Shown here: positions 26,576-34,348 of the stretch, piece by piece
Position numbering within the stretch: the stretch's first letter is position 1
How the letters are laid out: each line of letters starts with the position of its first letter
From: CAVRTM01 sp963696105
Lineage (GTDB): Bacteria; Actinomycetota; Actinomycetes; Actinomycetales; Dermatophilaceae
Assembly: GCA_963696105.1 (NCBI GenBank)
Contig: CAVOIP010000003.1
Coordinates: 62,001-126,000 of the forward strand
Length of the DNA stretch: 64,000 nt
Direction: 5' to 3'
Program-made: the position numbers and the translations under genes
The notes under the pieces: generated by a model
Seen by the model: only the letters and a program-made list of their open reading frames with translations
The model's database searches: none
What the model was told of the DNA's origin: nothing

Positions 26576-28053
26576 GGCGACCGACGGTGCGGACGGCCGA
26601 CGTGGTGGCGGTCGACCTGGGTGCCTCCAGCGGCCGGGTCATGCTCGGGCACGCGGGCCGGGACGTCCTCGACCTGACGGAGGTGAGCCGGTTCGTCAAC
26701 CGCCCGGTGCAGGCTGCGGGGACGCTCTACTGGGATGTCCTCGCCCTGTACGCCGGGGCCGTGGACGGCATCCGGACGGCGGCCCGGCAGACCGGACGGC
26801 TGGACGGCATCGGCGTCGACACCTGGGCGGTGGACTACGGGCTCCTCGACCGGTCCGGACAGCTGCTCGGCAACCCGGTCCACTACCGGGACCACCGCAC
26901 CGACGGGGTGATGGACAAGGTGGTTGCGGACCTGGGCGCCGACTTCCTGTACGAGCGAACAGGCCTGCAGCAGCTGCCGATCAACACCATCTACCAGATC
27001 GCCTCGGCTCGGGGGACGGCGTCGCTCCAGGTCGCGGAGCGGCTGCTGATGATCCCCGACCTGATGAGCTTCTGGCTGACCGGGCAGGGGGTCGGTGAGG
27101 TCACCAACGCGTCCACCACCGGGCTGCTGGACATCCGCACCCGCCGGTGGTCGGTGGAGATCTGTGACCGTCTCGGCGTGGGCGTCGGCCTGCTGCCGCC
27201 GGTGCAGGAGCCGGGGACGCAGATCGGCACGCTCCTGGCCGAGGCCCACCACGTCGTCACGACGACGCCGGTGCCGGTGTGGGCCGTCGGCTCGCACGAC
27301 ACCGCGTCGGCCGTCGTGGGCGTTCCCGCCCGGTCGGAGCGGTTCGCCTACATCTCCTGTGGCACCTGGTCGCTCGTCGGGCTCGAGCTGGACAGCCCGG
27401 TCCTCACCGAGGACAGCCGGCGCGCCAACTTCACCAACGAGCTGGGCGTCGACGGCACCGTCCGCTACCTGCGCAACGTCATGGGCCTGTGGCTCCTGCA
27501 GGAGTCGCTGCGCACGTGGGAGGGCGACGGCGTCGCCGTACCACTCGACTCGCTGCTGCGGGAGGCATCGGCCGTGCCGGCCATGAGCCGGCTGATCGAC
27601 CCCGACGACCCGGACCTGCTGCCGTCCGGGGACATGCCCTCGCGCATCGCCGACGCCTGCCGTCGGCGAGGGCAACCCGTACCGCAGACACCGGCCGACA
27701 CGGTCCGGTGCGTCCTCGACAGCCTCGCGCTGGCCTACCGGCGCACCGTACGGCGGGCGCAGGAGCTGGCCGGCAGGCAGGTCGACGTCGTTCACCTGGT
27801 CGGGGGAGGCGCCCGCAACGCCCTGCTGTGCCAGCTGACCGCCGACGCCTGCGGCCTCCCGGTCGAAGCGGGACCGGTCGAGGCTGCGGCCCTCGGCAAC
27901 GTCCTGGTACAGGCGCGGGCCGTCGGGGCGGTACCCGCCGAGCTCGCCGGGATGCGGGACCTGCTGCGCCGCACGCAGCAGGTGCGGCGGTACGAGCCCT
28001 GCGGCTCCTCCTCTGCCTGGGACGACGCCGAACGCCGACTACCCCCGCAGTGA
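26572..28053 (+). CDS. rhaB: Rhamnulokinase
   Basis: This 493-residue FGGY-family sugar kinase phosphorylates L-rhamnulose with ATP to rhamnulose-1-phosphate. The N-terminal phosphate loop AVDLGASSGRVMLG, the GVDTWAVDYGLLD substrate motif and the C-terminal ATPase GGGARNALLCQLTAD motif are present. It starts with TTG at 26572 overlapping the previous TGA; a GTG at 26587 is an alternative start that would remove five residues. It is the third catabolic step in gene order, although it acts before the aldolase. Confidence 0.92.
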   Translation: MRRPTVRTADVVAVDLGASSGRVMLGHAGRDVLDLTEVSRFVNRPVQAAGTLYWDVLALYAGAVDGIRTAARQTGRLDGIGVDTWAVDYGLLDRSGQLLGNPVHYRDHRTDGVMDKVVADLGADFLYERTGLQQLPINTIYQIASARGTASLQVAERLLMIPDLMSFWLTGQGVGEVTNASTTGLLDIRTRRWSVEICDRLGVGVGLLPPVQEPGTQIGTLLAEAHHVVTTTPVPVWAVGSHDTASAVVGVPARSERFAYISCGTWSLVGLELDSPVLTEDSRRANFTNELGVDGTVRYLRNVMGLWLLQESLRTWEGDGVAVPLDSLLREASAVPAMSRLIDPDDPDLLPSGDMPSRIADACRRRGQPVPQTPADTVRCVLDSLALAYRRTVRRAQELAGRQVDVVHLVGGGARNALLCQLTADACGLPVEAGPVEAAALGNVLVQARAVGAVPAELAGMRDLLRRTQQVRRYEPCGSSSAWDDAERRLPPQ

Positions 28054-28083
28054 CCACTGACAGATCGACGGAAAGGAACGCCC

Positions 28084-28965
28084 ATGCCCACCGTGGCTGC
28101 CCGGAACCCCCTCGGCGTGCACGCCCTCGTGTTCGTCGGCGACACCTCACCCGCGTCGGTCGAGCGCGCGATCGCCCAGACCCGCCGGGCCGGCTTCGAC
28201 CTGCTCGAGCTGTCCCTGCACGACGCCACCGACCTCGACGCCGCGGCCGCGCGCCAGCAGCTCGCCGCGGCAGGCCTGCAGGTCGCCTGCTCCCGCGGGC
28301 TCGCCTTCGACGCGGACATCTCCAGCGACGACCCGGACGTCGTCGCGCGGGGCGAGGTGCTGCTGCACGACTCACTGGCCACCACCCACGCCCTCGGCGG
28401 CGCCATCCTCACCGGTGCGCTCTACAGCGCCCTGGGCAAGTACGCCGCACCGCTGACCCCCGCCGGGCGAGGCAACGTCGTCCGCGTGCTGCGCGACCTC
28501 GCCAAGGAGGCCGCCGGGCGCGGCATGTCGCTCGGGCTGGAGATCTGCAACCGCTACGAGACCAACGTGGTCAACACCGCGCACGACGCGCTGGTGCTGG
28601 CCGACGACATCGGCGAGGACAACGTCCTCATCCACCTCGACAGCTACCACATGAACATCGAGGAGGACGACCTCGTGCGCCCCGTCCACGAGGTCGGCGA
28701 CCGGCTCGGCTACGTGCACATCGGGGAGAACCACCGCGGCTACCTCGGATCCGGCCACCTCGACCTGACCGGCTTCTTCCACGCCCTGGCCGATGTCGGC
28801 TACACCGGCCCGATCACGTTCGAGTCGTTCTCCTCCGCCGTGCTGTCCGCGACGCTCACCCGCGACCTCGCGATCTGGCGGAACCTGTGGGACGACGGCG
28901 AGGACCTCGCGCGGCACGCCCGGGAGCACATGGCCGGGCTGCTGGCCGCGGCGCGCCGGCCCTGA
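28084..28965 (+). CDS. Sugar phosphate isomerase/epimerase-like TIM-barrel protein
   Basis: This 293-residue AP-endonuclease-2-type barrel has the E153, D186, H212, E247 quartet of the D-tagatose 3-epimerase / L-ribulose 3-epimerase group. The motifs are LGLEICNR, IHLDSYHM, YVHIGENH and ITFESFS. It probably epimerises or isomerises a keto-sugar in this rhamnose operon, for example at C3 of a 6-deoxyketose; the substrate is not proven. The ATG at 28084 has GGAAAGGAA about eight bases upstream. Its stop lies inside the first of three 18-bp repeats. It is the last gene of the operon, convergent with the LacI gene. Confidence 0.8.
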   Translation: MPTVAARNPLGVHALVFVGDTSPASVERAIAQTRRAGFDLLELSLHDATDLDAAAARQQLAAAGLQVACSRGLAFDADISSDDPDVVARGEVLLHDSLATTHALGGAILTGALYSALGKYAAPLTPAGRGNVVRVLRDLAKEAAGRGMSLGLEICNRYETNVVNTAHDALVLADDIGEDNVLIHLDSYHMNIEEDDLVRPVHEVGDRLGYVHIGENHRGYLGSGHLDLTGFFHALADVGYTGPITFESFSSAVLSATLTRDLAIWRNLWDDGEDLARHAREHMAGLLAAARRP

Positions 28966-29013
28966 CCGGCGCTCCGGCCCTGACCGGGGCTCCGGCCCTG
29001 ACCGGCGGCCCGG
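28960..29013. repeat. Three 18-bp tandem repeats at the stop codon of the epimerase-like gene
   Basis: Three consecutive units of about CCCTGACCGGSGCTCCGG (28960-28977, 28978-28995, 28996-29013) begin just before and include the TGA stop codon. The third is the most degenerate. Each unit repeats an in-phase TGA, so all three would end translation in that frame. Confidence 0.8.
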
Positions 29014-29026
29014 GCAGCAGGCCGCC
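29004..29026. terminator. Hairpin between convergent rha operon and LacI regulator
   Basis: GGCGGCC (29004-29010) pairs with GGCCGCC (29020-29026) around a 9-base loop. The 7-bp GC stem sits in the 70-bp convergent spacer and could end both transcripts. There is no U tract. Confidence 0.5.
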
Positions 29027-29035
29027 CCTCCGGCG

Positions 29036-30085
29036 TCACACGGACGGTGCGGACGAGCGGCGTACGACGAGCTCGCACTCGAAGCGCACCTCGCTGCGCT
29101 GCCGGGGGAGACCGGCCTCACGCCTGCGGATCTCCTCGAACAGCAGCTCTGCCCCGCGTCGGCCGAGCTCGGCACGTGGTTGCCGCACGGACGACAGCGG
29201 CACCGCTGCAGCGGCGGCGAACTCGATGTCGTCGTAACCCACGATCGCCACGTCCTCGGGCACCCGCAGACCCTGGTCGGTGAGGCCGGCGAGGACCCCG
29301 AGTGCCACGAGGTCGTTGGCGGCGAAGACCGCCGTCGGGCGCTGTGCCTCCGGCAGCGCCGCCAGCTCCTCGCCGGCCTGGCGTCCCGCCGGGATCGTCA
29401 GCGCCGGGGTGGAGACCGCGAGCAGCGTGGCGTCCGGGGTGGTTGCGATGGTCTCCTCGGCGCCCTGGCGCCGGTCGCGCACCTGCCGCAGCGTGGAGGG
29501 GCCACCGACGAACGCGAGCGCCCGGTGGCCACGCTCGAGCAGGTGCCGGACCGCCAGGCAGCCACCCGCGACGTCGTCGACGCTGACGCTCGAGCAGTCG
29601 GCGTCCTCGGGGTAGCGGTCCAGGAACACCACCGGGATCCCGCGGCGGGCCAGCGAGTCCAGCGGCGGCACCGAGTCGCCGCTGGGCGCGATGAGGACGC
29701 CGCGCACGCGCTGCTGCTCGAACAGCTCGAGGTAGCGGTTCTCCCGCTCGATGTCCCCGGCGCTGTTGCCGAGCAGGACCACCCCACCAGCCGCCTGCAC
29801 CGTGTCCTCGACCCCGCGGGCCACGTCGGAGAAGAACGGGTTGGCCGCGTCGATGACGACGAGACCAACAGCGCGGCTGGCGCCGGAGCGCAGGTGGCGG
29901 GCCGACTCGTTGCGGACGAAGCCGAGCTCGGCGATCGCCGCCTGCACGCGGTCGCGGGTCCCCTCTGCGACCAGGTGGGGCTTGTTCAGCACGTTGGAGA
30001 CCGTGCCCACCGACACACCGGCCGCCGTGGCGACCTCCTTGATGCTCACCGACGCGGCCAGGGCGGCGCTCCTTCGATCGGTCAC
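29036..30085 (-). CDS. LacI-family transcriptional regulator of the rhamnose/lactate module
   Basis: This 349-residue LacI/GalR repressor has an N-terminal helix-turn-helix (VSIKEVATAAGVSVGTVSNVLN, residues about 13-34), a hinge helix (ESARHLRSGASRAVGLVV), and a sugar-binding core with DRYPED and GYDDIEFA segments. It is transcribed divergently from lutABC and convergently with the rha operon. Operators fitting a LacI protein lie at both promoters, so it likely controls uptake, catabolism and lactate oxidation with rhamnose or a derivative as inducer (inference). The listed GTG at 30085 has a weak ribosome site. A GTG 12 codons later, just before the HTH, is possible. Confidence 0.87.
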   Translation of the reverse strand: MTDRRSAALAASVSIKEVATAAGVSVGTVSNVLNKPHLVAEGTRDRVQAAIAELGFVRNESARHLRSGASRAVGLVVIDAANPFFSDVARGVEDTVQAAGGVVLLGNSAGDIERENRYLELFEQQRVRGVLIAPSGDSVPPLDSLARRGIPVVFLDRYPEDADCSSVSVDDVAGGCLAVRHLLERGHRALAFVGGPSTLRQVRDRRQGAEETIATTPDATLLAVSTPALTIPAGRQAGEELAALPEAQRPTAVFAANDLVALGVLAGLTDQGLRVPEDVAIVGYDDIEFAAAAAVPLSSVRQPRAELGRRGAELLFEEIRRREAGLPRQRSEVRFECELVVRRSSAPSV

Positions 30086-30103
30086 CTACGGTGGGAACGG
30101 TTC

Positions 30104-30133
30104 TTGACGTGGCTCGCGATGTCTTCCTACATT
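30104..30133 (+). promoter_or_regulatory. lutA: Promoter of the lutABC operon
   Basis: TTGACG (30104-30109), an 18-base spacer and TACATT (30128-30133) lie upstream of lutA. The -35 sequence and spacer length are the same as at the rha promoter (18305-18334). A weaker alternative, TTGACG at 30132 with CATGAT at 30157 (19-base spacer), overlaps the operator. Confidence 0.6.
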
Positions 30134-30146
30134 GACGCGACGTCGG

Positions 30147-30158
30147 TGAAACGATTCA
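30147..30158. promoter_or_regulatory. LacI-type operator TGAAACGATTCA
   Basis: This 12-bp near-palindrome with a central CG (one mismatch between arms) lies 13 bases after the lut -10. Its complement, TGAATCGTTTCA, shares CGTTTCA with the operator of the rha operon and sits at the same position relative to the promoter. Confidence 0.65.
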
Positions 30159-30216
30159 TGATAGCGCCAGACCGCCGGTCCAGGCGGGGGCCCGGCACGG
30201 CGATCGAGGAGGCCGC

Positions 30217-31062
30217 ATGCGAGTCGCGCTGATGGTGACCTGTGTCAACGACGCGATGTTCCCGGAGGTCGGCCAGGCCGTCGTGCGGCTGCTGCGCCGC
30301 CTCGGCGTGGAGGTCGACTTCCCGGCGGCACAGACGTGCTGCGGCCAGCCGATGGTGAACACCGGCTACCTGGACGAGGCGGTGCCCGTCGTGCGCGGCT
30401 TCGTCGACGCCTTCGCCGGCTACGACGCGATCATCGCCCCGTCCGGCTCGTGCGTCGGGTCGGTGCGCCACCAGCACGCGCTCGTGGCCCGCAGGTCCGG
30501 CGATGCGGCGCTGGTCGACGGGGCGGCCCGCACGTCGGCGGTCGTTCACGAGCTGAGCGAGTTCCTCGTGGACGTCCTCGGCGTGGAGGACGTGGGCGCC
30601 TACTTCCCCCACCGGGTGACCTATCACCCGACCTGCCACTCGCTGCGGATGCTCGGTGTCGGCGACCGTCCGACGCGGCTGCTCCGTGCGGTCCGGGGTA
30701 TCCGCCTGGTGGACCTGCCGGCGGCCGAGCAGTGCTGCGGCTTCGGTGGCACCTTCGCGGTCAAGAACCCCGACACGTCGGTGGCCATGGGCGCCGACAA
30801 GGCCCGCCACGTGCTCGAGACCGGCGCCGAGGTGATGGTCGCCGGCGACAGCTCGTGCCTGATGCACGTCGGGGGCATCCTGTCGCGACAGCGGGCCGGC
30901 GTGCGGGTGATGCACCTGGCCGAGGTGCTGGCCGCGACCGAGAAGGCGCAGGAGTCCCGGCTGACCGCGGGGCGCGACACCACCGGTGCCGCGGCTCCCG
31001 GGGCCAGTCCCGAGAGCACGGACCGGTCCAGGCTGCCGGCCCCGGAGCAGGAGCCGTCATGA
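30217..31062 (+). CDS. lutA: Lactate utilisation protein A (CCG-domain Fe-S protein)
   Basis: This 281-residue protein has two cysteine-rich CCG domains (TCCGQPM near residue 45 and QCCGFGGTFAVKNP near 172), typical of LutA/YkgE and heterodisulfide-reductase-like subunits that bind Fe-S clusters. With LutB and LutC it forms the cytoplasmic complex that oxidises L-lactate to pyruvate. It starts with ATG at 30217 after GAGGAGG. The C-terminal 40 residues are Ala/Ser/Pro-rich and may be disordered. Its TGA overlaps the lutB ATG. The location beside the rhamnose genes suggests it handles lactate formed from lactaldehyde. Confidence 0.9.
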   Translation: MRVALMVTCVNDAMFPEVGQAVVRLLRRLGVEVDFPAAQTCCGQPMVNTGYLDEAVPVVRGFVDAFAGYDAIIAPSGSCVGSVRHQHALVARRSGDAALVDGAARTSAVVHELSEFLVDVLGVEDVGAYFPHRVTYHPTCHSLRMLGVGDRPTRLLRAVRGIRLVDLPAAEQCCGFGGTFAVKNPDTSVAMGADKARHVLETGAEVMVAGDSSCLMHVGGILSRQRAGVRVMHLAEVLAATEKAQESRLTAGRDTTGAAAPGASPESTDRSRLPAPEQEPS

Positions 31063-32555
31063 GTGCCACGTTCGTCGGGATGCCCGCCTTTCCCGAGGCG
31101 GCCCGCGCCGCGCTCGGCAACACCCAGCTGCGGCAGAACCTCGCGCACGCGACCGGCACCATCCGGGCCAAGCGCGCCGCCGTCGTCGCCGAGGTCGACG
31201 ACTGGGAGGCGCTGCGCGTCGCCGGGGCGGAGATCAAGGACCGCACCCTGCGCCGACTGGACGAGCACCTGCTCCAGCTCGAGGCCGAGCTGCAGGCCCG
31301 CGGGGTGACGGTCCACTGGGCCCGCGACGCCGAGGAGGCCTGCGCGGTCGTCGCGCGCATCGCCAAGGGCCACGGCGTGGACGAGGTGGTCAAGGTCAAG
31401 TCCATGGCCACCCAGGAGATCAACCTCAACGAGGCGCTCGCTGCGGAGGGGATCGCCGCGTGGGAGACCGACCTGGCCGAGCTGATCGTCCAGCTCGGGG
31501 ACGACCTGCCCAGCCACATCCTCGTGCCGGCGATCCACCGCAACCGTTCCGAGGTCCGCGAGATCTTCCGGACCCGGATGGCCGCAGCCGGGCGCTCCGC
31601 TCCGGAGGGGCTGACCGACGAGCCGAAGGACCTCGCCGCGGCGGCCCGGCTGCACCTGCGCGAGAAGTTCCTGCGTGCCAAGGTCGCCATCTCCGGCGCC
31701 AACTTCGCGGTCGCCGAGACGGGCACTCTCGTCGTCGTCGAGAGCGAGGGCAACGGGCGGATGTGCCTGACCCTGCCCGAGGTGCTCATCAGCGTCGTGG
31801 GCATCGAGAAGCTGGTGCCCACCTGGCAGGACCTCGACGTCTTCCTCCAGCTGCTGCCGCGGTCCAGCACAGGGGAGCGGATGAACCCGTACACCTCGAT
31901 GTGGTCGGGGGTCACCCCCGGGGACGGGCCGCAGGAGATGCACGTCGTGCTGCTGGACAACGGCCGCACCAAGGTCCTGGCCGACCAGGTGGGACGGCAG
32001 ACGCTGCGCTGCATCCGCTGCTCGGCCTGCCTGAACGTCTGTCCGGTCTACGAGCGCACCGGCGGGCACGCCTACGGCTCGGTCTACCCGGGCCCGATCG
32101 GGGCGATCCTCAACCCGCTGCTCAAGGGCGTGGGGGTGGACGAGCAGACCGACTCCCTGCCCTACGCCTCGAGCCTGTGCGGAGCCTGCTTCGAGGTGTG
32201 CCCCGTGCGGATCGACATCCCCGAGGTGCTGGTGCACCTGCGCAGCAAGGTCGTCGACGCCCACCGCGAGGGCCGGCCCAAGGGTCAGGACCTCGCGATG
32301 CGGGGGGCGTCATGGGTCCTCAGCGACGCCCGCCGTACCGCCGTCGCCGAACGCGTCGCCGGGCTGTCCAGCAGGCTCGTGTCGGCAGTCAGCCGCCGCT
32401 CCCTGCCCGGGGGGCGTACGGCGATCGGCCGGCTGCCGTGGCCCGGCGCCTTGTGGACCGATGCCCGCGACCTGCCCTCGCCGCCCAGGGAGTCGTTCCG
32501 CGCCTGGTGGCGGCGCACGGACGGCGGCCGCCGCGACGACGGGACGAACCGGTGA
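31059..32555 (+). CDS. lutB: Lactate utilisation protein B (Fe-S, LUD domain)
   Basis: This 498-residue protein has an N-terminal LUD domain (about 70-300) and a C-terminal ferredoxin-like region with two 4Fe-4S motifs, CIRCSACLNVCP and CGACFEVCP. A C-terminal extension of about 100 residues, rich in Arg, follows. It is the electron-transfer core of LutABC. It starts with ATG at 31059, overlapping the lutA stop, and its TGA overlaps the lutC GTG, so all three are translationally coupled. Family members are known to be needed for growth on L-lactate in Bacillus; the role here is inferred. Confidence 0.92.
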   Translation: MSATFVGMPAFPEAARAALGNTQLRQNLAHATGTIRAKRAAVVAEVDDWEALRVAGAEIKDRTLRRLDEHLLQLEAELQARGVTVHWARDAEEACAVVARIAKGHGVDEVVKVKSMATQEINLNEALAAEGIAAWETDLAELIVQLGDDLPSHILVPAIHRNRSEVREIFRTRMAAAGRSAPEGLTDEPKDLAAAARLHLREKFLRAKVAISGANFAVAETGTLVVVESEGNGRMCLTLPEVLISVVGIEKLVPTWQDLDVFLQLLPRSSTGERMNPYTSMWSGVTPGDGPQEMHVVLLDNGRTKVLADQVGRQTLRCIRCSACLNVCPVYERTGGHAYGSVYPGPIGAILNPLLKGVGVDEQTDSLPYASSLCGACFEVCPVRIDIPEVLVHLRSKVVDAHREGRPKGQDLAMRGASWVLSDARRTAVAERVAGLSSRLVSAVSRRSLPGGRTAIGRLPWPGALWTDARDLPSPPRESFRAWWRRTDGGRRDDGTNR

Positions 32556-33184
32556 GCGCCCGCGACGAGGTCCTCGGCCGGGTCCGGCGCGCCCTGGCGG
32601 ACGTGGACAGGGCGCACGAGGAGGCCCCGCTCGCGGCCCGGACCGGGGTCGAGGGCGGCCTCCACGCCGAGCTGGTCGACCTCTTCGCCGAGCGGGTGGA
32701 GGACTACCGCGCGACGGTGGTCCGCTGCACCCACGGCGAGGTGCCGGGAGCGATCGCGCTGGCCCTGTCCGGGGCGGCGAGCGTGCTCGTCCCGGACGGC
32801 TTCCCGCCGGAGTGGCTGGGCGCCGGCGAGCCGGACGGCGCCCACCGGGTCGAGGACAACGGGCTGACGGCGGCGGCGCTGGACCGGGTGGCGGCCGTCG
32901 TCTCGACCGCTGCCGTGGGCATCGCCGCCACCGGGACCATCGTGCTGGACCACGGCCCCGGCCAGGGTCGTCGCGCGCTCACCCTGGTGCCCGACCTGCA
33001 CGTCTGTGTGGTGCGGGCGGCACAGGTGGTGGCCGACGTCCCCTCCGCCGTCAGCGTGCTGGACCCCGGCCGGCCGCAGACGTGGGTCAGCGGGCCGAGC
33101 GCGACCAGCGACATCGAGCTGGACCGGGTCGAGGGGGTCCACGGCCCACGCACGCTGCACGTCGTCCTGGTGGGCGCCGGTTGA
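32552..33184 (+). CDS. lutC: Lactate utilisation protein C (LUD domain)
   Basis: This 210-residue LUD-domain protein (YkgG/LutC type) has the conserved segments VSTAAVGIAATGTIVLD and RALTLVPDLHVCVV, and ends near GPSATSDIELDRVEGVHGP. It completes the LutABC lactate oxidation complex. It starts with GTG at 32552 overlapping the lutB stop (GTGA). No U-rich terminator follows, but an 8-bp hairpin (33252-33270) lies about 70 bp downstream. Confidence 0.9.
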   Translation: MSARDEVLGRVRRALADVDRAHEEAPLAARTGVEGGLHAELVDLFAERVEDYRATVVRCTHGEVPGAIALALSGAASVLVPDGFPPEWLGAGEPDGAHRVEDNGLTAAALDRVAAVVSTAAVGIAATGTIVLDHGPGQGRRALTLVPDLHVCVVRAAQVVADVPSAVSVLDPGRPQTWVSGPSATSDIELDRVEGVHGPRTLHVVLVGAG

Positions 33185-33251
33185 CGGCGCCGCACATGCC
33201 GGCGACGGCGGCGTACATGGCCTGCGACGGGTCGGGGTAACGCTCCCTCGT

Positions 33252-33270
33252 GCGACTCGAGGCGAGTCGC
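33252..33270. terminator. Hairpin downstream of lutC
   Basis: GCGACTCG (33252-33259) pairs with CGAGTCGC (33263-33270) around a 3-base loop. It lies between lutC and a small-protein gene and may terminate the lut transcript. There is no U tract, so confidence is moderate. Confidence 0.45.
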
Positions 33271-33343
33271 CGCACGACCCCGTCCGGGGCACCGACGCAC
33301 CGGCAGGGGACCACGCACGACGGGCGCGCAAGGAGAGACGCTG

Positions 33344-33541
33344 ATGCAGATCGACAAGCAGCAGATCATCGAGTTCCTCAAGAGCCGTGGCGACCAGGGC
33401 AAGGCCGACCAGGCCCAGTCCCAGCTGCCCGACCAGGTCGACACCGACCAGCACGCCGACCTGCTGGGCCAGCTGGGCATCAACCCGGCCGAGCTGCTCG
33501 GCGGCGCCGGCGGCGGGATCGCGGGAAAGCTCGGCCTGTAG
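33344..33541 (+). CDS. Small hypothetical protein, 65 residues
   Basis: This 65-residue soluble protein begins MQIDKQQIIEFLKSRGDQ and has a Gln/Asp-rich middle (TDQHADLLGQLGINPAELL) and a Gly-rich C-terminus (GGAGGGIAGKLGL). I recognise no domain; the pattern resembles short actinobacterial proteins annotated as hypothetical. The ATG at 33344 has AAGGAGAG about eight bases upstream, a strong ribosome site. It is followed directly by a strong 15-bp hairpin terminator, so it is probably a separate, well-expressed transcript. Function unknown. Confidence 0.75.
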   Translation: MQIDKQQIIEFLKSRGDQGKADQAQSQLPDQVDTDQHADLLGQLGINPAELLGGAGGGIAGKLGL

Positions 33542-33554
33542 CGCCGGAGCGCGC

Positions 33555-33598
33555 CGCGACGCCGGTCCCCGCGCAGGGGCCGGCGTCGCGCCGTGTTT
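33555..33598 (+). terminator. Strong hairpin terminator after the 65-residue protein gene
   Basis: An 11-bp perfect stem (33555-33565 with 33580-33590) is extended by CCCC/GGGG (33567-33570 with 33576-33579) across a single-base bulge, loop GCGCA. TTT follows at 33596-33598. This is the clearest intrinsic terminator on the plus strand of the window. Confidence 0.85.
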
Positions 33599-33673
33599 GA
33601 GCGGCACGATCCGGGGCATACCGCCCCTGCCCGGAGCAACGAGCCGGGCGCCAGCAACGAGAAGGAGCAGATG

Positions 33674-33868
33674 ATGTGGGTGTTCTTGTCCGGGCGGCTC
33701 CGTCGGTGGGTGCTCATGACGGTGATGCTTCCCGTCCTGGGGCTGGGCGCCCGCAAGCTGGGTGAGGCCATCGAGGGCCGTCGCGGCCCCAACCCCATCT
33801 CCTCGGGGCTGCGCACCGCCTCCTCCTTCGCCACCCGTGGTGGGCGCTCCCGCGCTGGTCGCCGCTGA
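33674..33868 (+). CDS. Small Arg-rich protein with one membrane segment
   Basis: This 64-residue protein has a hydrophobic segment (WVLMTVMLPVLGLGA, about residues 13-27) followed by a basic tail with RRGPNPISSGL and a terminal Arg-rich region. I recognise no family. Either ATG at 33671 or 33674 may be used; the second leaves a better 6-base spacing from AAGGAG (33662-33667). Small basic membrane proteins of this layout are common in actinobacteria; the function is unknown. It precedes the hydrogenase operon by about 150 bp and need not belong to it. Confidence 0.65.
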   Translation: MWVFLSGRLRRWVLMTVMLPVLGLGARKLGEAIEGRRGPNPISSGLRTASSFATRGGRSRAGRR

Positions 33869-34015
33869 CGGGCGGCTGACAGGCTGCCGACCCACCGCGG
33901 ACGGCCGGCGGAGGCCTAGCGTCCTGGTACGGCCCCCCAGGTGCGGCTCTGGTGGGGCCCGCCTCGGGGCCCTAGGGTGGGCGGACCGGGCCGTCCTGCG
34001 GGAGGCGGGATGAGG

Positions 34016-34345
34016 ATGCACGAGCTGGCCGTTACCCAGAGTGTCGTGGACGCCGTCGTGGAGCGCACCGGTGAGCACCGGGTCGTCGAGATTCGGCTCA
34101 GGGTCGGGCGCCTGTCGGGGGTCGTGCCCGAGGCCATGCGCTTCTGCTTCGACCTGGTGACCGAGGGCACGCCCCTGCAGGGTGCGACCCTGGACATCGA
34201 GGAGCCCGAAGGCAGCGCGACGTGCCGGCGGTGCGGCTCGACGTTCGGTCTGCCCGACCTGATCCTGCTGTGCCCGTGCGGGAGCGCGGAGGTCGACGTT
34301 CTGACCGGCCGGGAGCTCGCGATCTGCTCGGTGGAGGTGGCGTGA
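34016..34345 (+). CDS. hypA: Hydrogenase nickel incorporation protein HypA
   Basis: This 109-residue Ni/Zn metallochaperone delivers nickel to [NiFe]-hydrogenase with HypB. The start at 34016 gives the required N-terminus M-H2-E3 that binds nickel; an ATG at 34010 would shift it and is less likely. The zinc-binding Cys pairs are CRRC and a shortened CPC where CPxC is usual. A GGAGG sequence lies upstream at 34001-34005. It is the first gene of the hydrogenase operon and ends 3 bp before hypB. Confidence 0.9.
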   Translation: MHELAVTQSVVDAVVERTGEHRVVEIRLRVGRLSGVVPEAMRFCFDLVTEGTPLQGATLDIEEPEGSATCRRCGSTFGLPDLILLCPCGSAEVDVLTGRELAICSVEVA

Positions 34346-34348
34346 ACG

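Noticed and set aside
28960..29013. CRISPR-like array
   Set aside because: The units are contiguous with no spacers, there are no cas genes, and only three copies of 18 bp.
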